NCBI RefSeq assembly: GCF_040640215.1 | Contig: NZ_JBFABG010000003.1 | Location: forward strand, 248,001-312,000 | DNA length: 64,000 nucleotides | DNA from: Actinosynnema sp040640215 | GTDB lineage: Bacteria > Actinomycetota > Actinomycetes > Mycobacteriales > Pseudonocardiaceae | Direction: 5' to 3' | Shown: positions 57,873 to 64,000 of the stretch, in pieces | How positions within the stretch are numbered: position 1 is the stretch's first letter | Layout: the number at the start of each line of letters is the position of its first letter | Position numbers and translations under genes: made by a program | Notes under the pieces: model-generated | The model's input: only the letters and a program-made list of their open reading frames with translations | The model's database searches: none | What the model was told of the DNA's origin: nothing

Positions 57873-59486
57873 CCCGCACCACCCGTCGACCACGTCGGCG
57901 AGCACGGCCATCGGCAGCGGACCACCGCCGAGGACCAGGTCGTGGAACGCCCGGATGTCGAAGCGGTCGCCCAGCCGGCGTTCCGCCTCACCGCGCAGGC
58001 GCTGGATCTCCAGCCGCCCCACCATGTAGGACAGCGCCTGCGCGGGGTGCTCGGAGTACCGGTCCACTTCGGAGGAGATGTCCACGTCCGGCATGACCGC
58101 GTGGGCGCGCAGGTAGTCCACCGCCCGCTGCCGGGTCCAGCCCAGCGCGTGGATGCCGGTGTCCACCACCAGCCGCGCGGCGCGCAGCGAATCGCCCGAC
58201 AGCATCCCCAGCCGGGCCACGTCGTCGCTGTAGAGGCCCATCTCGTCGGCCAGCCGCTCGGTGTAGAGCGCCCAGCCCTCCAGGTATGCCTCGATCGAGG
58301 CGAACCGGCGCAGCAGCGGCAACCCGGTGAGCTGCTGCGCCAGCGCGATCTGGAAGTGGTGGCCGGGTACGCCCTCGTGGAAGGCGGTGGCCTCCGCGCT
58401 GAACCGGTCGCGCTGCTCGGCCTGGTGGGTGTTGACGAAGTAGGTGCCCGGCCGCGAGCCGTCCAGCGCCGGGTCCACGTAGTAGGCCAGCGGCGCGTTC
58501 GGGGCGTCCGCCTCGGGCACCACCGCGACGGCGCACCGGGCCGCCGGCAGGGTGCCGAACCAGTCGCCCGCCACCCGCTCGGCGCGCGCGACGGTCTCCC
58601 GCGCCAGCACCACCATCTCCTCGGCGGTCCGCCAGCGCAGCGCCGGGTCGGCCAGCAGCCGGTGGCGCACCTCGGCCGCCGGGATCGGGCCGAACACCCG
58701 CGCGCCGATCTCCTCGTACTCCCGGTCCAGCGCCTCGATCAGGTCCAACCCCACCTGGTGCAGCCGCTGCGGGGTGTGGTCGGTGGTGGTGTAGACCCGC
58801 ACCAGGCCCGCGTAGAGCTCGCCGCCACCGGGCAGCCAGCACAGCCCCGGCTCGCGGTCGGACCGGCCGCGCGGCCCGATCTCGGCCCGCAGGAAGTCCC
58901 GGTAGCGGGCGAAGGCCGGGCGCACCTCGGTGGCCAGCAGCTCCTCGCACGCCACGGCGGATTCGGTGCCCCGCAACGGGATCGCCAGCGGGTCGGCCTC
59001 CTCGGCCAGGTGGCGGTCCAGCCGGGCCGCCGCCGCCTCCACCAGGTGCGCGATCGGCCGGCGCGCCGACGCCCGCTGCCGGTCCGCCAGCGCCTCCAGG
59101 TAGCCGGGGAGACCCGCCAGCCGGGCCAGGTAGTCCCGTCTGGCCGCCCCGTTCTGGGGCCGGACCAGCGGCAACGCCACCAGCAGCAGCGCGACCGGCG
59201 CGTTCAGGCCCTCGGCGTGGGTGTGCTCGATCAGGTTCGCGCCCAGCTTGCGCGCCAGCGCGTCCGCCTGCTGCACCACCACCGCGCGGGTCACCGGGTC
59301 GTCGTCCCCGGCGCGGGCGCGGGCCACGATCGCCTCGGCCCGCCGGCACAGCGCGCGGTCCGCCGCCGCGCTCGGGTCGGGCAGGTCGGCGTCCCTGCCG
59401 GGCAGCCCCATCAGGGTCGCGGTGACCGGATCGGCGTCCAGGGTCACGGCCAGCAGGTCGTCGGCGAGCTCGCGCGCTGTCGTCAC
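57861..59486 (-). CDS. DUF885 family metallopeptidase-like protein
   Basis: This 541-residue soluble protein has the DUF885 zinc motif TAFHEGVPGHHFQIALAQ (HExxxGH) at roughly residues 370-385. A downstream acidic residue is in SIEAYLEGWALYTERLADEMG, and NTHQAEQRDRFSAEATAFHEG precedes the motif. The family resembles M3/M32-type peptidases and is poorly characterised. GTG start. No signal peptide. It overlaps the permease gene tail-to-tail. Confidence 0.88.
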   Translation of the reverse strand: MTTARELADDLLAVTLDADPVTATLMGLPGRDADLPDPSAAADRALCRRAEAIVARARAGDDDPVTRAVVVQQADALARKLGANLIEHTHAEGLNAPVALLLVALPLVRPQNGAARRDYLARLAGLPGYLEALADRQRASARRPIAHLVEAAAARLDRHLAEEADPLAIPLRGTESAVACEELLATEVRPAFARYRDFLRAEIGPRGRSDREPGLCWLPGGGELYAGLVRVYTTTDHTPQRLHQVGLDLIEALDREYEEIGARVFGPIPAAEVRHRLLADPALRWRTAEEMVVLARETVARAERVAGDWFGTLPAARCAVAVVPEADAPNAPLAYYVDPALDGSRPGTYFVNTHQAEQRDRFSAEATAFHEGVPGHHFQIALAQQLTGLPLLRRFASIEAYLEGWALYTERLADEMGLYSDDVARLGMLSGDSLRAARLVVDTGIHALGWTRQRAVDYLRAHAVMPDVDISSEVDRYSEHPAQALSYMVGRLEIQRLRGEAERRLGDRFDIRAFHDLVLGGGPLPMAVLADVVDGWCGSVG

Positions 59487-59514
59487 CCCGTCATTCTCAC
59501 CCGCCGAAGCGTTG

Positions 59515-60552
59515 CTACAGCGGCGGAATTCGCGTGATCGCCGCGGAAAGGGCGTGGCGCGCCTCGGCGTGCAGCCGGGCCACGACCTCCGCCGCCGGGG
59601 CCGGTCGGACCAGCGCGTAGGTCTGACCGGCCCACAGCGACATCAGCTCCGGGTCGCCGGTCGCGCGCACCGGCTTGGTCAGGTGGTGCACGTCCGGGTA
59701 CGCCGCCGGCGCGGCCGGACCGTTGTCGGTCAGGAACCGGTTCACCAGACCGCGCGACGGACGTCCGCTGAACGCCCTGGTCAACGCGGTGCGCCGGGTG
59801 CCGTCGGCGAGCGCCTGCCGGTGCGCCGGGGTGGTGCCCGCCTCCGGGCAGGACAGGAACGCGGTGCCCAGTTGCGCCGCGACCGCACCCGCCGCGACCA
59901 CGGAGGCCACGTCCGCGCCGTGCACCAGGCCGCCGGCGGCGATCAGCGGCAGGTCCACCCGGGCGCGGACCAGGCGGAGTGCGGCCAGTACGCCGAACAG
60001 CTCCCCGCCGCCCGGGGACACGCCGTCGTCCGCGAAGGTGCCCCGGTGCCCGCCGGCGTCACAACCCTGCACGCACAGCGCATCCGCACCGACCTGCGCG
60101 GCCTGGCGGGCCTCGGCGGGCGTGGTCACGGTGACCACGACGGTGGCACCGGCGGCGTGCAGCCGGGCCACGTCGCGCGGGTCGGGCAGCCCGAAGGTGA
60201 ACGAGACCACCGGCACCCGCATGGCCATGACCAGTTCCAGCTTCGCCGCGTACGCGTCGTCGTCCCAGCGCGGTTCGCCCGGTTCGGCAGGCGACTGCGC
60301 GCGCACCCGCTCCCGGTAGCCCTTCAGGTCCACAGTGGACTTCGGCCCGGGGACGAACAGGTTGACCCCGAACGGTTCGCCGGCCAGCGCGGCGGTGGCG
60401 GTGAGCTGCTCGGCGAGCACCGCCACGGCCAGGTAGCCGGCCGCCAGGAAGCCCAGACCGCCCGCCCGACCCACCTCGGCGACCAGCTCCGGGGTGGACG
60501 CGCCACCCGCCATCGGCGCGGCGACCACCGGCACTTCGAGTCGATCCAGCAT
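59515..60552 (-). CDS. nitronate monooxygenase-like flavoprotein
   Basis: This 345-residue TIM-barrel FMN protein begins MLDRLEVPVVAAPMAGGAS. It has FGLPDPRDVARLHAAGATVVVTVTTPAEARQA, VQGCDAGGHRGTF and LIAAGGLVHGADVASVVAAGAVAAQLGTAFLSCPE, matching the 2-nitropropane dioxygenase/nitronate monooxygenase family. The His in AGGHRG is the usual catalytic base. It detoxifies alkyl nitronates, or acts as an NADH:quinone reductase in some members. ATG at 60552; a few in-frame codons upstream are outside the family. Confidence 0.9.
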   Translation of the reverse strand: MLDRLEVPVVAAPMAGGASTPELVAEVGRAGGLGFLAAGYLAVAVLAEQLTATAALAGEPFGVNLFVPGPKSTVDLKGYRERVRAQSPAEPGEPRWDDDAYAAKLELVMAMRVPVVSFTFGLPDPRDVARLHAAGATVVVTVTTPAEARQAAQVGADALCVQGCDAGGHRGTFADDGVSPGGGELFGVLAALRLVRARVDLPLIAAGGLVHGADVASVVAAGAVAAQLGTAFLSCPEAGTTPAHRQALADGTRRTALTRAFSGRPSRGLVNRFLTDNGPAAPAAYPDVHHLTKPVRATGDPELMSLWAGQTYALVRPAPAAEVVARLHAEARHALSAAITRIPPL

Positions 60553-60698
60553 GGCACGACGATAACCCGCCATTTGGCGGAACCAGCGGTAAGTACGCCG
60601 CGGATCGCGTGCGGCCGGTGTGGTGAAGCGAACACGGCGCGGAGTCGTTTCCGGTTACGGCGGGACCCCTGGGCGTCCGCGTGCCGCACCGGGAAAGC

Positions 60699-60745
60699 GG
60701 GACGCTCCCCGGCACACCGCCGCAAGGCGTGCCGGGGAGCGTCCC
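60699..60745 (-). terminator. terminator after the chitinase gene
   Basis: Two 17-base perfect arms (GGGACGCTCCCCGGCAC and its complement) enclose a 13-base loop, 6 bases beyond the chitinase stop codon on the minus strand. The 60553-60698 stretch that follows holds no gene that I can see. Confidence 0.8.
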
Positions 60746-60751
60746 CTCAGA

Positions 60752-62248
60752 TCACGGCAGCGTGTCGAGGTGAGGTGCCACCGTGTTCGCGAATCCCCAG
60801 TTGCTGGACGCGTCCCAGTTGATCGACCACGTCATCGCGCCCCGGATGCCCGGCCACGTCTGCGACGGCTTGAACGAGCCGCAGTTCGTGCCCTTGGCGA
60901 GGCAGTCGAGGGCCTTGTTGACGTTGGCCGCGGACTGGTAGCCGCCACCCGCGCCCGAGGGCGACGCGGGCAGGCCCAGACCCACCTGGTCGGGGCGCAG
61001 CCCGTTCTGGAGCTGGATACAGGCCAGCGCCACCAGGAAGTCCACGGTGCCCTGCGAGTAGACCTTCTGGTCGCAGCCGAGCATCGAGCCGGAGTTGTAG
61101 AACTGCATGTTGACGACCGTGAGGATGTCCTTCACGGCCAGCGCCAGCTTGAAGTACTCCTGGCCGGTCGACTGCATGTCGATGGTCTGCGGGGCCATCG
61201 CGATGATCTTGCCGCCGCCCGCGTGGATGCTGCGCAGCGCCTGCGCCATGTAGGTGGCGTTGACGCCGTTCTCCAGGTCGATGTCCACGCCGTCGAAGCC
61301 GTAGTTCGTGATCAGCGTCTTGACGCTGTTGGCGAACGCCGTCGCCGACGCGGTGTCACCGGCCCAGATCGTGCCCTTCTCGCCACCGACCGAGATGATC
61401 ACCTTCTGGCCGCGACCCTGGAGGGTGCGGATGTCGGCCTTGAACTGGGCGTCGGTGTAGCCGCCGAGCTTGCTCGACAGCACCGGGTCCAGGTTGAACG
61501 CCACCGCGCCGCGCGTCGCGGGCACCGCGTCGGCGAACGCGACCGCCACGATGTCGTAGGTGGTGGGCACGTCGGCCAGCTTCAGCAGGCGCGAACCGTT
61601 GTCGAAGTTGTGCCAGTAGCCGGTCAGCACGTGCTTCGGCAGCGTCGGGTCCGGGTTGCCCGTCGTGGTCGTCGTGGTGGTCGTGGTGGTGGTCGTCGTC
61701 GTGGTGGTCGACGTGCTCGTGGGCGACGTCGTCGTGGTGCTGGTCGGCGGCGTGCCGGGACCGTCCAGGTTCACGTCGTCCACGAAGTACGCGGGCTGCC
61801 CGTACCAGCCGTGCACGTAGACCGTGACGTTGGAGGCGGAGGCACCCGTGGTGAAGTCGATGTTGAGCTGGCTGAAGCCGGTCGAGCCGGGCGTCCAGGT
61901 GCTCTTGTCGCCGCTCCCGGTGCCGGTGACACCGAGGTAGACGTAGCTGCCCTGGGCCCACGCGGAGAGCTTGTACGCGGTGTTGGGCCGCACCGCGATG
62001 GTCTGGGAGCACCGGGCGTTGTCCGAACCGGCCGGCGTGCCCGACAGCGCGTGCGAGCCGCTGCGCTTGGGCGTGGTGACCGCGCTGGCGTTGGAACACG
62101 TCCAGCCACCGGTGTTGCCGGCGTCGAAGCCGGGGTTGGCGACCAGGTTGGCGGCCGACGCGCTGCCCGCCACCACCAAGGTCAGGCCCGCCATGGCCAG
62201 TACTCCGGCCAGCACGGCGACCAGAGCGCGTCTAGTCTTCGAAGCCAC
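60752..62248 (-). CDS. secreted chitinase, GH18 family with carbohydrate-binding module
   Basis: This 498-residue enzyme has a signal peptide (about residues 1-32, TLVVAGSASA before the cleavage), then a beta-sandwich carbohydrate-binding module of the CBM4/9-like type (about 34-163, LVANPGFDAGNTGGWTC to DDVNLDG). A Ser/Thr linker with a run of Thr (about 167-197) follows, then a GH18 barrel. The catalytic motif GFDGVDIDLENG (D319, D322, D324, E326) is intact; E326 is the acid. SVGG (residues 286-289) is the second family motif. It cleaves chitin outside the cell. Start: a GTG at 62248 with GGAGGT 4 bases upstream is preferred over the ATG at 62269. A DasR-like box lies 62 bases upstream. Confidence 0.93.
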   Translation of the reverse strand: MASKTRRALVAVLAGVLAMAGLTLVVAGSASAANLVANPGFDAGNTGGWTCSNASAVTTPKRSGSHALSGTPAGSDNARCSQTIAVRPNTAYKLSAWAQGSYVYLGVTGTGSGDKSTWTPGSTGFSQLNIDFTTGASASNVTVYVHGWYGQPAYFVDDVNLDGPGTPPTSTTTTSPTSTSTTTTTTTTTTTTTTTTGNPDPTLPKHVLTGYWHNFDNGSRLLKLADVPTTYDIVAVAFADAVPATRGAVAFNLDPVLSSKLGGYTDAQFKADIRTLQGRGQKVIISVGGEKGTIWAGDTASATAFANSVKTLITNYGFDGVDIDLENGVNATYMAQALRSIHAGGGKIIAMAPQTIDMQSTGQEYFKLALAVKDILTVVNMQFYNSGSMLGCDQKVYSQGTVDFLVALACIQLQNGLRPDQVGLGLPASPSGAGGGYQSAANVNKALDCLAKGTNCGSFKPSQTWPGIRGAMTWSINWDASSNWGFANTVAPHLDTLP

Positions 62249-62309
62249 GTCCACCTCCACGTATTCCATTCGGCGGCCTCGCCCAACAGGTGACGTGGGC
62301 CACTGGCAA

Positions 62310-62325
62310 AATGGACTAGACCACT
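62310..62325. promoter_or_regulatory. DasR-like operator (dre) of the chitinase gene
   Basis: AATGGACTAGACCACT matches the DasR consensus ACTGGTCTAGACCACT at 14 of 16 positions. It lies 61 bases before the GTG start of the chitinase and 22 bases before the start of the divergent HD-domain gene. Chitinase genes are classical DasR targets in Streptomyces, so functional binding is likely. Confidence 0.7.
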
Positions 62326-62347
62326 GGGCTTTGTCAAGGGTGTGACC

Positions 62348-62787
62348 ATGAGTGGCATGACGTTCACCGTTGATGACGCCATCACGATCGCGCGCGCCGC
62401 GCACGACGGACAGGTCGACAAGTCCGGCCGGCCGTACATCGGCCACCCGCTGCGGGTGATGGGCCGGGTGGCCGGCGAGCACGCCCGGATGGCCGCCGTG
62501 CTGCACGACGTCGTGGAGGATACCGGCGTCACGGCCGAGGACCTGATCGCCGCGGGCTGCCCGCGCCCCGTGGTGGACACGGTGCTGGCGCTGAGCCACC
62601 GCCCCGACGAGACGCAGGAGGACTACCTGCGCCGGGTGGCGGCCGACCCGGTGGCGGTCCTGGTCAAGCGCGCGGACATCGCCGACAACACGTCCCGCCC
62701 CGCCTCGCGGCGCTCGACCAGCCCACCCAGGACCGCCTGCTGGCGAAGTACGCCCGCGCCCTGGCCCTGCTGGACGCCTACGCGTAG
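62348..62787 (+). pseudogene. HD-domain (RelA/SpoT hydrolase-like) gene with frameshift
   Basis: The frame starts MSGMTFTVDDAITIARAAHDGQ and shows the HD pattern of small ppGpp hydrolase-like proteins: YIGHPLRVMGRVAGEHARMAAVLHDVVEDTGVTAEDL (part: AAVLHDVVEDTGVTAEDL) and VLVKRADIADNTS. After that the expected text RLAALDQPTQDRLLAKYARALALLDAYA continues in another frame to a TAG at 62785-62787. The switch falls in a C-rich run near 62694-62705, where one base seems missing. Either the gene is broken at its C-terminus or the sequence has an error. The unshifted frame runs on antisense into the Uma2 gene and is not meaningful. Intact family members hydrolyse (p)ppGpp or related nucleotides. Confidence 0.8.
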
Positions 62788-62857
62788 CGGAAGCCACCCC
62801 GAACCCGGCGACGGTCGGTCGCGAGGGTTGCCGGGGACGTCCCGGAAGGCCCTCCGG

Positions 62858-63418
62858 TCATTTCAGGGTGCCGAGCAATTCGACCGGGACGACCCGCACC
62901 GGAAACGGCCGCAGCGCCTCGAACGCCTGGTCGCCCTTCACCACGGACACCAATTCATAACTGCCCCGGGCGGTCAACTCGAACACGTCGAGCACCGGCT
63001 CCCGGGGGTCGATCACCCAGTAGCTCGCCACGCCCATCCGCTCGTACAGGGACTTCTTGAGCGTCGTGTCCTGCAAGGCCGAACTCGGCGACAGCACCTC
63101 GACCGCCAGCAGCGGCGCGCACGGCAGCAGCGTGTCGGTGAGGTCCTCGTCCCGGGCCACCAGCACGTCCGGCTGGACCTCGGTCGTGTGGGAAAACCGC
63201 ACGGAGAAGGGTGCGGGCACCACCATGAGGCCGGCCGGACACGCGTTCTCCAACGCCATGGCGAGCAGGAGCGCCACCCGCTGGTGGCGCAGCCCCGGTG
63301 CCGGGCTCACGAAGAGCACCCCGTCGATGAGTTCGCGACGCCGGCCATCATCGGGTGCACCCTCCAGGTCTTCGACCGTGTAGGGACGCCCGCCGATGTC
63401 ATGTTGCATGACGGTCAT
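62858..63418 (-). CDS. Uma2 family endonuclease-like protein
   Basis: This 186-residue protein is of the Uma2 (DUF820) type with a PD-(D/E)xK fold: YTVEDLEGAPDDGRRRELIDGVLFVSPAPG, VQPDVLVARDEDL (active-site Asp), LLAVEVLSPSSALQDTTLKKSLYERMGVASYWVIDP (Glu and Lys in VEVLSPSS and KKSLYERMG). The family is abundant in cyanobacteria and actinobacteria, and its role is not established. ATG start with GGGGGG 3-4 bases upstream. Confidence 0.88.
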   Translation of the reverse strand: MTVMQHDIGGRPYTVEDLEGAPDDGRRRELIDGVLFVSPAPGLRHQRVALLLAMALENACPAGLMVVPAPFSVRFSHTTEVQPDVLVARDEDLTDTLLPCAPLLAVEVLSPSSALQDTTLKKSLYERMGVASYWVIDPREPVLDVFELTARGSYELVSVVKGDQAFEALRPFPVRVVPVELLGTLK

Positions 63419-63553
63419 GATCCCCCCTTTCCGGTTGTTTCGCCAACCATGGCAGAGGGGAGGAGCTATTCCACTGTTGATTCGACGCGTTCCCACTAAA
63501 GGGGACAAGCGGAATGCAGATCACCCGGGCCGATCAATTCACGGAATTCCCGA

Positions 63554-63985
63554 TCAGCGCCCGACCTCCTGCACGGCACCGCCGGTGAGCCGGTGCACCA
63601 GCCGCAGGATCCGCTGCTGGACCTGGTCGAAAGCGCGCACCCCGGTCGCCTCCGACGTCCACAGCACCACGGAGAAAATCTGCTCCCCCGCCGTCACGTC
63701 GATCCGCGTCTCCGGGGCCTCCACCGCCGCCGCACCGACGTGCGACGCCCGCCACAACCCGGCCCGCAGCGCCACCAGGGCGAGCTCGCGCACGTCGTGC
63801 GCGCCCATCCGCCCGATGAACGAGCGCGGCCGGTGATCGGCGGTCACGGTGGAGCTCAACCGGTACTCGCCGGTCCCCGCGAAGCTCGCCTCGGTCGTCC
63901 CCGACGACCCGTGGATCACGTACCGGATCGCGAACCGGTCGGGGGCCAGCCGCCCGTCCAGGTAGCCCTTCAACGCGTACTCCAC
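63554..63985 (-). CDS. hypothetical protein
   Basis: This 143-residue protein starts at a GTG with AGGGGGA 4 bases upstream (MEYALKGYLDGRLAPDRFAIRY). It appears to be beta-rich in the first half (FAGTGEYRLSSTVTADHRP) and helical later (AHDVRELALVALRAGLW, FDQVQQRILRLVHRL). No signal peptide, membrane segment or family is recognised. The stretch between it and the Uma2 gene (63419-63553) shows no gene. Confidence 0.6.
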   Translation of the reverse strand: MEYALKGYLDGRLAPDRFAIRYVIHGSSGTTEASFAGTGEYRLSSTVTADHRPRSFIGRMGAHDVRELALVALRAGLWRASHVGAAAVEAPETRIDVTAGEQIFSVVLWTSEATGVRAFDQVQQRILRLVHRLTGGAVQEVGR

Positions 63986-64000
63986 ACCGTCCCCCTACGA

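Noticed and set aside
61679..61745. Simple repeat on the DNA level
   Set aside because: It encodes the Thr-rich linker of the chitinase, a normal feature of secreted glycoside hydrolases.
62342..63499. 385-codon plus frame reading from the HD gene into the Uma2 region, a possible fusion
   Set aside because: After the frameshift point the text is antisense to the Uma2 gene; the homologous end of the HD protein is found in the other frame instead.

Overview
The window is a chromosomal segment of a high-GC actinomycete. GTG starts are frequent, many neighbouring genes overlap by 1-8 bases, and the gene order dnaG-dgt, glyS-smtB-zur, uppS-recO-era, corC-ybeY-phoH, rsmE-dnaJ-hrcA, hemW, sirA-cysH-chelatase parallels the Mycobacterium tuberculosis Rv2343c-Rv2393 neighbourhood. 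Gene content (Tat-exported intradiol dioxygenase, serpin, RNase Sa-like enzyme with barstar, GH18 chitinase with a DasR-like site) suggests a filamentous soil member of the Pseudonocardiales (Saccharothrix / Actinosynnema / Lentzea type). The genus is an inference.

Layout. 1-3.65 kb is an accessory-looking stretch left of the 3' end of a CAU tRNA. It holds a cut-off membrane protein, a gene-poor 0.7 kb region with palindromes, a small membrane protein, a DUF6119/TIGR04141 protein and a 37-residue membrane peptide. 3.7-5.3 kb carries an MpaB-family oxygenase, tRNA-Asn and a small YtxH-like protein. 5.3-18 kb carries a trans-aconitate methyltransferase-like gene, dnaG, an ECF41-type sigma factor with its carboxymuconolactone decarboxylase partner, a serpin, dgt, a DUF218 protein, peptidase S51, a beta-lactamase-fold lipoprotein and a SulP/carbonic anhydrase pair. 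18-22 kb has a DUF1772/AraC divergent pair, a SUKH-like protein and glyS. 22-26 kb is a zinc-homeostasis block (SmtB, Zur, permease, His-rich TIGR03943 protein). 26-34.6 kb is the core uppS-recO-era and corC-ybeY-phoH block, with a 352-residue intein inside PhoH. 34.8-42.5 kb has a bicovalent flavin oxidase, HIT protein, hydrolase, rsmE-dnaJ-hrcA, a GNAT enzyme and hemW.

42.6-51.1 kb is one assimilatory sulfur operon: a leader peptide, sulfite reductase, a zinc ribbon, APS reductase, ATP sulfurylase (cysD, cysN), an SsuABC-like transporter and a sirohydrochlorin chelatase. 51.2-53.2 kb is a MarR/DJ-1 unit facing an enoyl-CoA hydratase across two operators. 53.2-53.9 kb is barstar plus a secreted RNase. 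54-64 kb carries an oxidoreductase, DMT and APC transporters, a DUF885 peptidase, a nitronate monooxygenase-like protein, the chitinase, a frameshifted HD-domain gene, a Uma2-family protein and a hypothetical.

Most notable items: the PhoH intein, which looks like class 3 with a crippled homing endonuclease; the ECF41 sigma factor with a matching promoter in front of its partner gene; DasR-like boxes in front of both the chitinase and the exported dioxygenase; the paired MarR palindromes; the cysteine-type leader peptide; and the DUF6119 island, the best candidate here for an undescribed system.
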